Of a stretch of 64,000 nt of DNA, positions 24,998 to 34,922 are shown in pieces. The stretch comes from Mesorhizobium sp. (lineage in GTDB: Bacteria > Pseudomonadota > Alphaproteobacteria > Rhizobiales > Rhizobiaceae), in NCBI GenBank assembly GCA_004020365.1, contig SAQR01000012.1, positions 1 to 64,000 of the forward strand, in the 5' to 3' direction. The position numbers and the translations under genes are program-made. The notes below the pieces were generated by a model. That model did no database searches and was not told the DNA's origin. It worked only from the letters and a program-made list of their open reading frames with translations. Position 1 is the first letter of the stretch. Each line of letters opens with the position of its first letter.

Positions 24998-25948
24998 ATG
25001 CCCACCGTCCCCTCGATCCTCGGCTTCGGCGCTATTGCGATCGACGACATCGTCTACGTCGATCAGCCGTTGTCGGCGGGCAAGGGGAAGGTTCTGCAAA
25101 GTGCCCGCGCTTTCGGGGGAAACGTCGCGACGGCCCTGGCCGCCGTCGTGCGGCTCGGCGGAACCGCCGGGTTCGTCGGATGGCTGGGCAGTGCCGCGGA
25201 CGACGCCGTGCTGCGCGATCTCGTTGCGAGCGGTGTTGAAACCGCATTCGCACCGGGCCATCCCGACGCGCGCCCGGTGCGCTCGCGGATCACCGTCGGC
25301 TCGGACGGGGAACGGTTCATCGCGTATGACGACGATGCGATGCTGGGCACTGCTCCGGACTTTCCGGACGATATCCTCAGCCGCGCGACCGTCCTGATCG
25401 TCGATAGCTACGCGATCCGGTCGCTGGATGTCGTGGCTCGGGCTCGCGATCTCGGCCTTGCGATCCTCGGCGATATCGAATGGAGCAACGGCCCAGCCAC
25501 GGAGCGGCTGATTGCGCTCTGCGACCATCTCATTCTTCCACTCGGCTTTGCGCGGACTGCCACGGGGTGCCGATCGCCCGCCGAGATGCTCGATGCATTG
25601 TGGTTGCCGTCGCGGTCCGCCGTGGTTCTGACCGATGGTGGCAGGGGCGTGTATTATCGCGGGCGTGAAGAGACAGGTCTCTGGCACCTGCCCCCGCACC
25701 GGGTTGTGGTCGTCGACTCGACCGGCGCGGGTGACTGCTTTCATGGCGCCTATGCCCATGCATTGACGCGCGGAGCCGACACAGCACGACGGGTCGCATT
25801 CGCGGCCGCGGCCGCGGCCCTGTCGATAACGGGGCGTGGCGGGCGCGAGGCGCTTCCGACCGACGACCAGGTCACGGAACTCCTGGCATCGACGAACGCG
25901 CCGTCAGCAGTCGAACTGAGAAAGGCGCATGTCGATACTGGAACATAG
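24998..25948 (+). CDS. PfkB-family carbohydrate kinase
   Basis: A 316-residue ribokinase-fold kinase. FGGNVATALAAVVRLGG forms the substrate-lid region and VDSTGAGDCFHGAYA is the ATP-binding anion hole with catalytic Asp. It looks closer to the sulfofructose/deoxyketose kinase side of the family than to fructokinases, but that is a by-eye judgement. It is coupled to the aldolase gene (3-base gap), suggesting it makes the phosphate ester the aldolase cleaves. The last 30 residues are beyond the usual fold. Confidence 0.87.
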   Translation: MPTVPSILGFGAIAIDDIVYVDQPLSAGKGKVLQSARAFGGNVATALAAVVRLGGTAGFVGWLGSAADDAVLRDLVASGVETAFAPGHPDARPVRSRITVGSDGERFIAYDDDAMLGTAPDFPDDILSRATVLIVDSYAIRSLDVVARARDLGLAILGDIEWSNGPATERLIALCDHLILPLGFARTATGCRSPAEMLDALWLPSRSAVVLTDGGRGVYYRGREETGLWHLPPHRVVVVDSTGAGDCFHGAYAHALTRGADTARRVAFAAAAAALSITGRGGREALPTDDQVTELLASTNAPSAVELRKAHVDTGT

Positions 25949-26037
25949 CCTGAAACTATCCGAGGAATATTTCGCAGGTGAAGATAAACCGAGGAGAACT
26001 ATAAAATTAATTGGCTTATACTTGTGGAGGGAGGAAG

Positions 26038-27183
<1,146 letters not shown>

Positions 27184-27260
27184 ATATCTGCGGCAGACCG
27201 CAGGCGAGAGCGGGGCGCCTGGGAAAGATACTCGCAAGAAGGCTTCTGAATAAACCAGAC

Positions 27261-27285
27261 GATCGTCCGCATTGTGCGGTCGATC
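27261..27285 (+). promoter_or_regulatory. Hairpin in the leader of the substrate-binding-protein gene
   Basis: GATCGTCCGCA and TGCGGTCGATC pair over 11 positions with one mismatch around a TTG loop. It ends five or so bases before the AAGGAGGAG ribosome-binding site of the gene at 27304. Such a 5' hairpin could stabilise a processed message for the abundant binding protein. A smaller hairpin, CTGCGG/CCGCAG, is at 27188-27203. Confidence 0.4.
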
Positions 27286-27303
27286 TTAAAGAAGGAGGAG
27301 AAA

Positions 27304-28551
27304 ATGACGTTTCGGATACAACCCGCGATGCTGAAAATAGCCGCGGCCGCATGGTTGCTTGGCGCTACCAGCGCCATGGCAGACACGGCGCTGGAATTCA
27401 CCCAATGGTGGGAGCCCGAATTGCCGGCCGGCTCGCTCAGGGCAATCATGAATGACTTCGAGGCTGCAAACCCCGGAATCAAGGTGACGCTGGTCAGCGG
27501 CCCCTATGCGACCACGCGAGACCAGATCTCGGTTGGTGCTGCAACTGGAACGCTTAGCGACGTCGTCGGTCTCGACGGCGCCTGGGTGAACAATCTGAAC
27601 GCGCAGAATGCGCTGGCCGACATGAACCCGATGATGGATGCGAGCGGGTTCGACAAGACCCAGGTCGCGGATATCATCAAGGTGGACGGCAAGGCGGTGA
27701 TGTTTCCCGTGGCTTCGTTCGTCTATCCGGTCTTCGTGAACATGGACCTCGCCGCCCAGGCAGGTGTGACCAAGCTGCCGTCGACCCGCGCGGAGTTTCT
27801 CGAAGCCGCCAAGAAGATGACGCATGCCGACAAGAACCAGTATGGCTGGGTGCTTCCCTTGTCGCTGCAAACGCCGTCCGGTGTCCAGAACGACCTGATG
27901 TCGTGGGTCTGGGCCTCGGGTCAATCGATGATGGCTGACGGCAAGCCGGCTCTCGAGGGCAAGCCGGTCGTCGATATGCTCACCTTCGTCAAATCGCTGA
28001 ACGACGCCGGCGTCGTCTCGCCCGGCATTGCCACCAAGACCGAGCAGGAAAAGGTCGAGGAATTCGTGAACAATCGGGTCGGAATGATGATCGACTCGCT
28101 TGCGCACGTGAACCTCATCCGCAAACGCAATCCCAAACTGAACTTCGATCTCATCCCGGTCCCGGTCGTGGAGAACTACACCGGCAAGCGCGGCCTTCCC
28201 TACGCCTCCTGGGGCATCGGCATCTCTGCGGCCTCGAAACATCAGGAGGAAGCCTGGAAGCTCATCCAATATCTGATGAGTGAAAAGGTGAACGCCAAGC
28301 TCGTGTCGCTTGCAAACGCCTTCCCGGGCAACGTCAACGCCAAGCCCGATTTCGTGACCTCAGACAAGGCTTTCGGCAAGGCTTTCGAAATCTTCAAGTC
28401 CGGTTATCTCGCCAACGAGTTCACGGGTCTGCCGGTGGCTGAAGACCTGATGACCCAGTTCGACGTGGAAGCCCAGAAAATGCTCGCCGGCGAGCAGTCT
28501 CCGGAACAAGCCGCAGCCAGCGCTCAAAAGGGCTGGATGGCGAAATTCTGA
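27304..28551 (+). CDS. Sugar ABC transporter substrate-binding protein
   Basis: A 415-residue family 1 extracellular binding protein. The signal peptide (MLKIAAAAWLLGATSAMA) should be cleaved before DTALEFTQWWEPE. The mature protein has the usual GIKVTLVSGPY and VGMMIDSLAHV patterns. It delivers its sugar to the permeases at 28692-30436. The ribosome-binding site GGAGGAG stands six bases before the ATG. A strong intergenic hairpin follows the gene, which may protect its message. Ligand unknown. Confidence 0.93.
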   Translation: MTFRIQPAMLKIAAAAWLLGATSAMADTALEFTQWWEPELPAGSLRAIMNDFEAANPGIKVTLVSGPYATTRDQISVGAATGTLSDVVGLDGAWVNNLNAQNALADMNPMMDASGFDKTQVADIIKVDGKAVMFPVASFVYPVFVNMDLAAQAGVTKLPSTRAEFLEAAKKMTHADKNQYGWVLPLSLQTPSGVQNDLMSWVWASGQSMMADGKPALEGKPVVDMLTFVKSLNDAGVVSPGIATKTEQEKVEEFVNNRVGMMIDSLAHVNLIRKRNPKLNFDLIPVPVVENYTGKRGLPYASWGIGISAASKHQEEAWKLIQYLMSEKVNAKLVSLANAFPGNVNAKPDFVTSDKAFGKAFEIFKSGYLANEFTGLPVAEDLMTQFDVEAQKMLAGEQSPEQAAASAQKGWMAKF

Positions 28552-28581
28552 GCGGCCTTCTCCCCGCTTGCTATCTTCCAC

Positions 28582-28611
28582 CGGGTGGCCTGACTTCGGG
28601 CAGGCCACCCG
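28582..28611 (+). promoter_or_regulatory. 11-bp stem-loop after the binding-protein gene
   Basis: CGGGTGGCCTG and CAGGCCACCCG pair perfectly around ACTTCGGG. No T-run follows, so it is not a clear terminator. Placed between binding-protein and permease genes it fits an mRNA-stabilising or attenuating hairpin, as known for malE-malF in enterobacteria. Confidence 0.55.
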
Positions 28612-28691
28612 TCAACAACGGATCGGCAATTTGAGATGGACCTGTTTCCGAAGCGCACCTTCCTCTTGAAGGCGTATCCCAAGGTTGGCAC

Positions 28692-29588
28692 ATGACCCGG
28701 CAGAAGCGCTCCCACCATAGACTGAAACGAGCGGTCGCACCCTATCTCTATCTGTCACCCTCGCTCCTCATAATCGGCCTGCTAATGCTGCTGCCGATGG
28801 TGACGGTGATTGGCTATTCGTTCCAGAACAGCGCGGTGCTGCGTCGCGACCCGTCCTTTGCCGGACTGAAACACTACCAGGCGATCTTTGCCGATCCGGT
28901 GTTCTGGTCCTCGCTGTGGCACACGCTCTACTTCACATGCATGAGTGTCGTCTTCCACATGACCATCGGCATGGTCTTCGCACTCATGCTGAACAGCGAC
29001 CGCATCAACCCGACGCTGCGCAATATTCTGCGCGTGCTCTACATACTGCCTTGGCTGTTCACCGCGGTGATTATCGCCGTGATCTGGCGCCTCCTGCTCG
29101 AGCCGAACGGTGTCGTGAACAGCGTTCTCATGCAGATGGGCATCATCGGTTCCAAGGTCGAGTGGTTTTCCTCGCCCGAGACCGCGCTGCACGCCGTCAC
29201 CTTCGCCAATATCTGGGCGGGCTACCCGCTTTTCATGGTCAGCCTGCTCGCAGGCTTGCAGGGCATTCCCAAGGATTTCTACGAGGCCGCCGATATCGAC
29301 GGGGCGAAGGCCTACCAGAAGCTGATCTTCATCACCATCCCGCAGCTGATGCCGATCATCATCAGCATCTCGCTGCTCGACTTCATCTGGACCATGCAGG
29401 TCTTTCCATTGATCTGGATAACGACGGGCGGCGGTCCGATCTACTCGACCGAGGTCCTCAGTACCTACACCTATAAGCTGGCGTTTTCGAGCTACAACCT
29501 GTCGCAGGCGTCGGCGAGCGCCGTGGTCATCCTGCTGATCTCTCTCGGCCTGACGCTGTTCTACATCCGCTATCAAAAGGCTCGGTAG
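28692..29588 (+). CDS. Sugar ABC transporter permease (MalF type)
   Basis: A 298-residue inner-membrane permease with six helices, the first at about residues 17-38 (LSPSLLIIGLLMLLPMVTVI). The EAA loop is FYEAADIDGAKAYQKLIF. It pairs with the MalG-type protein encoded five bases downstream to form the sugar channel of cluster II. Confidence 0.95.
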   Translation: MTRQKRSHHRLKRAVAPYLYLSPSLLIIGLLMLLPMVTVIGYSFQNSAVLRRDPSFAGLKHYQAIFADPVFWSSLWHTLYFTCMSVVFHMTIGMVFALMLNSDRINPTLRNILRVLYILPWLFTAVIIAVIWRLLLEPNGVVNSVLMQMGIIGSKVEWFSSPETALHAVTFANIWAGYPLFMVSLLAGLQGIPKDFYEAADIDGAKAYQKLIFITIPQLMPIIISISLLDFIWTMQVFPLIWITTGGGPIYSTEVLSTYTYKLAFSSYNLSQASASAVVILLISLGLTLFYIRYQKAR

Positions 29589-29593
29589 TCACC

Positions 29594-30436
29594 ATGAGGA
29601 AAAGGCACACGCCGAAAGACAGGCTGATCACCGTCGCGCTCCATGTGGCGCTTGCCGCAGGGCTCTTTTTCGCGGCCTTCCCGATCTACTGGATGCTGAG
29701 CAGCTCGTTCAAGTCGAATACCGAAATCTTTGCCCTGCCACCAACCGTCCTGCCGAAGGCCTTCACGCTCGAAGCGTATGCGGCCATCCTTGGCGACCCG
29801 GTAAAGCTGCGCTTCTTCTTCAACAGCTACTTCGTGGCGGGAGCGGTGACCCTGCTGACGGTGCTGATCGCCTTGCTGGCGGCCTACGGGTTCAGCCGTT
29901 TCAATTTCCGCGGCAAGGGCAGCCTCAACACACTCATCATCAGCACGCAGACGATCCCGCCGATCACGCTTTTGATCCCCTTCTTCGGGCTTGTCGTCTC
30001 GTATGGCATCTTCGACACCTACGTCGCACTGATCCTGACTTACCTGGTGTTTACGCTGCCCTACGCGATCCTGCTGATGACGGGATATCTGAACACCTTG
30101 CCCCGCGATCTCGATGAAGCGGTGGCGGTCGACGGCGGCACCAGCTGGACCGCACTCTGGCGGGTGATCGTCCCGATTTCACTGCCTGGTATCGTAGCGA
30201 CGTCGGTCTACACCTTCCTGTTGTGCTGGAACGAATTTCTCTTTGCGCTGACGCTGACGAAGTCAACGTCCATGCGCACCGTCCCGATCGGCATCCAGCT
30301 GTTGATGGGGCAGCACGCCTTCGAATGGAACCAGATGATGGCGATGAGCGTGCTCGGCTCGCTACCGCTCTTGCTCATCTACCTCGTTGCCCAGAGGTTC
30401 TTCCTCGCCGGTATGACCGCGGGCTCGGTCAAGTAG
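29594..30436 (+). CDS. Sugar ABC transporter permease (MalG type)
   Basis: A 280-residue permease with six helices and the EAA-type loop DLDEAVAVDGGTSWTALW. The C-terminus ends FFLAGMTAGSVK, the normal MalG ending. It is the last transporter gene of the intact set. Immediately downstream lies the remnant of a second MalG-type gene. Confidence 0.95.
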   Translation: MRKRHTPKDRLITVALHVALAAGLFFAAFPIYWMLSSSFKSNTEIFALPPTVLPKAFTLEAYAAILGDPVKLRFFFNSYFVAGAVTLLTVLIALLAAYGFSRFNFRGKGSLNTLIISTQTIPPITLLIPFFGLVVSYGIFDTYVALILTYLVFTLPYAILLMTGYLNTLPRDLDEAVAVDGGTSWTALWRVIVPISLPGIVATSVYTFLLCWNEFLFALTLTKSTSMRTVPIGIQLLMGQHAFEWNQMMAMSVLGSLPLLLIYLVAQRFFLAGMTAGSVK

Positions 30437-30483
30437 GATGTCCCTCCCACGGAGAACTGATGGAGTAGGCCGCACATCGAAAT

Positions 30484-30622
30484 CGATGGATTGGACCTTC
30501 TCTGCTGGCAGGCGATATCGCTGCGGCCTCGGCCGTTGTCACCGTACCCTTGAATCGTGCCGGTGCTGTTCTTCCAGCGCCATATCATCGAAGGCCCGAC
30601 CCAAGGTGGCATTAAAGAATGA
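30484..30622 (+). pseudogene. Frameshifted 3' remnant of a MalG-type ABC permease gene
   Basis: The DNA encodes, in consecutive frames, DWT, then SLLAGDIAAASAVVTVPL, then IVPVLFFQRHIIEGPTQGG followed by IKE and a stop at 30620-30622. This closely follows the C-terminus of MalG-type permeases; the intact copy ending at 12540 reads ALVVTLPVLVLTMFAQ and then IVAGLTAGAVKGG. Two one-base insertions (near 30499 and at 30553) break the frame, and nothing upstream of about 30484 matches. It must descend from a different permease gene than the intact one just before it. Confidence 0.7.
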
Positions 30623-30643
30623 GCGGCATCAAGGAATGAAAGG

Positions 30644-31465
30644 ATGAACGTGAAAGACCTGAAAGTCGGTTGCCAGACCTTTACCTGGGAAATGCTTGGA
30701 GACCGGTTCACCGGCGGCCCCGACGATCTTCTGAAGGCGATCGCCGACGGCGGCTATACCGGCATCGAGATCACCGACACGATGATCGGCCGCTATGCCG
30801 GCAGACCAGCGGAGTTCGCGACCGCGCTGAAGGCGTCCGGGCTGACGCTCGTTTCCTTCGCCTTCGGCTCGAAGAGCGGTTTTACGCTGAAGGACGAGAT
30901 CGGCGCCGACCTCGAAACCGCGCAGCGCTGGATCGATTTCGCCGCTGCATTCCCCGGCGCCATCGTCTCCATGGGTTCGGCCACCGTCGTGTCCGACGGC
31001 CCGCGTAACGACAAGTTTGCCATCGCTGCGGAGTTCTACAACAAGGCCGGCGAACTCGGGCGCAAGGCCGGCGTCGACATTGCTGTCCATCCCAGTTCCC
31101 ACCACAACACGCTGCTCTTCGACCGTGCCGACTATGACCGGATTTTCGCACTGATCGATCCGTCGCTCGTTGGTTGGGTGCCCGACACCGGCCACATATT
31201 GCGCGGCCATGAAGACATGGCAGATACGCTCACCGCCTACCGCGACCGCATCCGCTACGTGCATCTGAAGGATGTCGACGCCAGCGGCACCTGGGCCATG
31301 CTCGGCAAGGGTATCTGTGACACCCAGGCGGTGATCGATATCGCCAGCGCCGCGCCACATTTCAACGGCTGGCTGGTGCTGGAAGAAGAATCCGAAATCG
31401 CCGCCGCCGATCCGGCCGCCGCGGTCAAGACCAACCGCCAGACCATGCGCGGCTACGGCGCGTGA
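30644..31465 (+). CDS. Sugar phosphate isomerase/epimerase (xylose-isomerase-like TIM barrel)
   Basis: A 273-residue AP-endonuclease-2/xylose-isomerase-like barrel. Typical elements are VGCQTFTWEM, the GIEITDT strand, HPSSHHNT with metal-binding His, VPDTGHILRG and YVHLKDVD, plus a terminal LEEES carrying the metal-binding Glu. Such enzymes isomerise or epimerise keto-sugars, or dehydrate inosose (IolE). It starts 21 bases after the permease remnant and is followed by a dehydrogenase, a pairing usual for oxidised-sugar pathways. Confidence 0.87.
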   Translation: MNVKDLKVGCQTFTWEMLGDRFTGGPDDLLKAIADGGYTGIEITDTMIGRYAGRPAEFATALKASGLTLVSFAFGSKSGFTLKDEIGADLETAQRWIDFAAAFPGAIVSMGSATVVSDGPRNDKFAIAAEFYNKAGELGRKAGVDIAVHPSSHHNTLLFDRADYDRIFALIDPSLVGWVPDTGHILRGHEDMADTLTAYRDRIRYVHLKDVDASGTWAMLGKGICDTQAVIDIASAAPHFNGWLVLEEESEIAAADPAAAVKTNRQTMRGYGA

Positions 31466-31475
31466 GGAAGAGACC

Positions 31476-32552
31476 ATGATCCGAAAGCAAGACCGTCGCC
31501 TTCGTGTCGGCGTGCTCGGCTGCGGGCCGATCGCCCAATTCGCCCATCTCGAATCCTGCGTGAAGGCCAGGAATGCCGATCTCTATGCGATCTGCGATGC
31601 CGCCCCCGATCTTCTGGCGCGCATGGCCGCGACCTATGAACCCGAGAAAATCTATGGCGATTACGATGAGATGCTGGCCGACCCGCAACTGGAAGCGGTG
31701 ATCGTCGCGACCTCCGACGCCTATCACGTGCCGATGTCGATCAAGGCGCTCGAGGCCGGCAAGCACGTGCTGTGTGAAAAGCCGATCGGCGTCTCGGTCG
31801 AGGAAGGCGAGATGCTCGCCGACGCGGTAAAACGCTCCGGCAAGCTGCTGCAGGTCGGCCATATGAAGCGCTTCGACCCGGCACTTGAAGCGGCGCGCGA
31901 TTTCGTCCGCGACGAGATCGGCGAGATCCTGGCGCTGAAAGCCTGGTATTGCGATTCCACTCACCGCTACACCAACACCGACGCGGTCCAGCCGCTGCCG
32001 GTCACCAGCAAGCTGGCGCGCAAGCCGGGCGGCAATCCGAAGGCCGATCTCAGGCAGTATTTCATGCTCGCGCACGGCTCGCACCTTGTCGACACCGCGC
32101 GCTTCCTGTGCGGCGAGATCGTTGCCGTGCGCGCCCGCCTCAACCAACGTTTCGGCGCCTATTGCTGGTTCGTCGAAACCGAATTCGCCAATGGCGCGCT
32201 CGGCCATCTTGACCTCACCGTGGCTGTCCGCATGGACTGGCACGAGGGTTTTCAGCTCTATGGCGAAAACGGCTCGGTGATCGCGAAGACCTTCAATCCC
32301 TGGTATTTCCGGGCGAGTGAGGTCGATATCTTTCACGAGAAGGATGCGACCTCGCGAAAGCCGCTCGGCGCCGACGGGCATTTCTTCAGGCGCCAGCTCG
32401 AAGGCCTCGCCGACACGGTGCTTGACGGCAAGCCGATGCGCGGCGCCGACGTCGAGGACGGCCTTGCCTCGATCCGCGCCATGGTGGCGATCGCCCGCTC
32501 GGTCGAAAGCGGTGAGCGCGTCGCGATCGCTTCCGTAACCGGAGCGGTCTGA
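31476..32552 (+). CDS. Gfo/Idh/MocA-family oxidoreductase
   Basis: A 358-residue NAD(P)-dependent dehydrogenase. The dinucleotide motif VGVLGCGPIAQFAHLESC and the EKP signature in VLCEKPIGVS are plain; MLAHGSHLVDTARFLCGE is the usual C-terminal active-site strand with His and Asp. It presumably oxidises a sugar or inositol hydroxyl and works with the two isomerases encoded on either side. It is separate from the other Gfo/Idh/MocA protein at 21859, with which it shares only family motifs. Confidence 0.9.
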   Translation: MIRKQDRRLRVGVLGCGPIAQFAHLESCVKARNADLYAICDAAPDLLARMAATYEPEKIYGDYDEMLADPQLEAVIVATSDAYHVPMSIKALEAGKHVLCEKPIGVSVEEGEMLADAVKRSGKLLQVGHMKRFDPALEAARDFVRDEIGEILALKAWYCDSTHRYTNTDAVQPLPVTSKLARKPGGNPKADLRQYFMLAHGSHLVDTARFLCGEIVAVRARLNQRFGAYCWFVETEFANGALGHLDLTVAVRMDWHEGFQLYGENGSVIAKTFNPWYFRASEVDIFHEKDATSRKPLGADGHFFRRQLEGLADTVLDGKPMRGADVEDGLASIRAMVAIARSVESGERVAIASVTGAV

Positions 32553-33370
32553 TGCAGATCGGAGTGTTTGCCAAGACCTTCCCGGGCAGCGAGCCGGCTG
32601 GCGTGCTGGCAGCGGTCCGCGACGCGGGATTTGCCGTCACCCAGTTCAATCTGGCCTGCGCCGGCCTGCCGTCGATGCCGGATGCGGTGTCGGAAAATGC
32701 TATTGATGCCATCGTGGCCGCGTCGAAGGCTTGCGGTGTCACCCTGGCAGCGCTCTCGGGCACCTACAACATGGCCCATCCCGCCAAGGCTGTGCGCGAC
32801 GACGGCCTGCGTCGGCTTGGCGTGGTCATCAGGACCGCGGCAGAGCTTTCCGTTCCGCTGGTCACCTTGTGCACGGGAACGCGCAACACGGACGATCAGT
32901 GGGCATATCATCCCGACAATACCGCCCCTGAGGCATGGGACGACATGGCGGGCGAGATGGAAAAGGCGCTTCAACTCGCCGAGCGTCACGGCGTTGATCT
33001 CGGCATCGAACCCGAACAGGCCAACATCGTCACCTCGGCGTCGGACGCGATGCGCCTGATCGCCGAGATGGGCTCGAAAAAACTGCGCATCGTGCTCGAT
33101 CCAGCCAACCTGTTCGAGCAGGCGAGCCCGGCCGAAGCACGCGCCATCGTCGCCGCCGCCGTCGAACGCGCAGCGGGCCACGTCGCCATGGCCCACGCCA
33201 AGGACCGTTTCGCTGACGGCCGCTTCGCTACGGCCGGTCGGGGTGTCGTCGACTTTGCGGATTTTATCGCCAGGCTGAAAGCATCGGGTTTTGACGGGCC
33301 GCTGGTCACCCATGGCCTCTCGGCCGAAGAGGCACCCAGCGTTGCCCGCTTCCTCAAAGGGCTGGTGTGA
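32552..33370 (+). CDS. Sugar phosphate isomerase/epimerase (xylose-isomerase-like TIM barrel)
   Basis: A 272-residue barrel enzyme, only distantly like the one at 30644. Motifs are VTLCTGTRN, VDLGIEPEQAN with a metal-binding Glu, RIVLDPANLFE, and AMAHAKDRF near the C-terminus. The ATG overlaps the dehydrogenase stop by one base (TGATG). Two isomerases of this family around one dehydrogenase suggest an oxidise-epimerise sequence on one sugar. Confidence 0.87.
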   Translation: MQIGVFAKTFPGSEPAGVLAAVRDAGFAVTQFNLACAGLPSMPDAVSENAIDAIVAASKACGVTLAALSGTYNMAHPAKAVRDDGLRRLGVVIRTAAELSVPLVTLCTGTRNTDDQWAYHPDNTAPEAWDDMAGEMEKALQLAERHGVDLGIEPEQANIVTSASDAMRLIAEMGSKKLRIVLDPANLFEQASPAEARAIVAAAVERAAGHVAMAHAKDRFADGRFATAGRGVVDFADFIARLKASGFDGPLVTHGLSAEEAPSVARFLKGLV

Positions 33371-34203
33371 TGGCGCGCCTGGCCACGCTGCGTCGCGATG
33401 ACGCCACGCTTCGGCTTTCCGATGGTGGCGACGGGCTTGCGGTCGTCTTTCAGCACGGACTGGGCGGCAGCGAGGCGCAGGTCGCCCAAGCCTTCCCTTC
33501 CGGGCCGGGGTTGCGGCGCATCACGCTGGAATGCCGCGGACACGGCGCCTCCGGACTGGGCAGCCACCGGCCGTTTTCCCTAAAAATGTTCGCGGACGAT
33601 GTTGTTGCCGCCGCCGATCAGGCCGGTCTCGATCGTTTCGTCGCCGGCGGCATTTCCATGGGCGCCGCGATCGCCATGCGCCTGGCCTGCCGTCATCCGG
33701 ACCGGGTAGCGGGTCTTCTCCTGGTGCGGCCGGCCTGGATTTTCGACAGCGCGCCGGTGAACTTGCGGCCGATCGCCGAGGTTGCCAGGCTCATCCTCGA
33801 CCACGGCCCCGACAAGGCCAGGGCGATCTTCGCGCAATCGGAAACCGCCGCGCGCCTGCAGCGTGAAGCACCCGACAATTTTGCCTCGCTGTTCGGCTAT
33901 TTCGACCGGCCGGACGCCGCGCCATTCGCGCAGGTCCTCGCCGACATTGCCGCTGACGGCCCGGACGTTTCGGCGCGTGACGCCGCTGCCCTTGGCATTG
34001 CCACGCTGGTCATCGGCAATGCCATGGATGCGGTGCATCCGCTCTCGGCGGCCCATACGCTCGCCGCAGCCATTCCCGGCGCGACCTTTGCCGAAATCCA
34101 TCCCAAGGCGCTCGACAGCGTCAGGCATTTCGCCGAGCTGCAGGCTGAGATCACGACCTTCCTTCACACCTACTCGAACTTCCGGAGCCTCGTTCCGTCA
34201 TGA
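33370..34203 (+). CDS. Alpha/beta hydrolase
   Basis: A 277-residue soluble hydrolase. The oxyanion region is FQHGLGGSEAQ, the nucleophile elbow GGISMGAAIA, the acid Asp in GNAMDAVHPL and a candidate catalytic His in SVRHFAEL. It overlaps the preceding stop by one base. In a sugar-oxidation operon a lactonase-like or deacylating role is reasonable, but the fold alone does not settle it. Confidence 0.85.
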   Translation: MARLATLRRDDATLRLSDGGDGLAVVFQHGLGGSEAQVAQAFPSGPGLRRITLECRGHGASGLGSHRPFSLKMFADDVVAAADQAGLDRFVAGGISMGAAIAMRLACRHPDRVAGLLLVRPAWIFDSAPVNLRPIAEVARLILDHGPDKARAIFAQSETAARLQREAPDNFASLFGYFDRPDAAPFAQVLADIAADGPDVSARDAAALGIATLVIGNAMDAVHPLSAAHTLAAAIPGATFAEIHPKALDSVRHFAELQAEITTFLHTYSNFRSLVPS

Positions 34204-34922
34204 CCACCAAATCCCTGACCGGCCCCGCTGCCATCGCCGCCCTGCCGCGCAACCGGCTGCTCGGCGAGTTTTCACTGTGGTCGGCCGACCTTGCCAATAT
34301 GGAGCGCGACCTGAAGCGCATAGAACCTCACGTCGACCTCCACCACATCGATGTCGCTGACGCCCGCTTCACTCCCGGCTTCCTGTTCTTCCCGGACCTG
34401 GTAGCGCGAATCGCCAGGCTGACGGCAAGGCCTATCCATGTGCACCTGATGGTCCAAGCCGAGATCGTCGAGGAGCAGACGCGTCAGTTCATTGAGGCCG
34501 GCGCCGATCTGGTCAGTGTCCACGCCGAAAACGGCGAAGCCGGCCTGCGCGCCGTGCGGCTGGCGCATGCGCTCGGCGTTGAGGCCGGCGTGGTGCTCAG
34601 ACTCGAAACGCCGGTGGCCGCGGTCACGCCTTTCCTGTCGCAAGTGGCGTTTGTGACGCTTCTCGGCACATCCATCGGCGTCAAGGGCCAGAGCCTTTCC
34701 GACGAGGCCTGCCCACGTTTGATCGAAGCGCGCGCACTGATGAGAAAAGCCGGTCGCGAAACCGACATCATCCTGGCTGCCGACGGCGGCATCCGCCACG
34801 AGACGGTGCCGCGCCTGCGCGCCGCCGGCGCCGAGACGGTGGTGCTCGGATCGCTGGCGTTCGGCGATCCCGACCTCACGCAGCGCATCGCCTGGCTGCA
34901 CGGGCTGAAGCTCGCCGCCTGA
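34200..34922 (+). CDS. Ribulose-phosphate 3-epimerase-family protein (allulose-6-P epimerase-like)
   Basis: A 240-residue TIM barrel. LLGEFSLWSADLANMERDLK at the N-terminus, HIDVADARFTPGFLF (metal-binding His and Asp), PIHVHLMVQ, VSVHAENG and the terminal LAADGGIRHETVPRL with GSLAFGDPDL match the RPE/AlsE family. The metal ligands are retained. Next to a ROK kinase it resembles the D-allose/D-allulose branch, where AlsE epimerises allulose 6-phosphate to fructose 6-phosphate; that is inference. It overlaps both neighbours. Confidence 0.85.
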   Translation: MTTKSLTGPAAIAALPRNRLLGEFSLWSADLANMERDLKRIEPHVDLHHIDVADARFTPGFLFFPDLVARIARLTARPIHVHLMVQAEIVEEQTRQFIEAGADLVSVHAENGEAGLRAVRLAHALGVEAGVVLRLETPVAAVTPFLSQVAFVTLLGTSIGVKGQSLSDEACPRLIEARALMRKAGRETDIILAADGGIRHETVPRLRAAGAETVVLGSLAFGDPDLTQRIAWLHGLKLAA

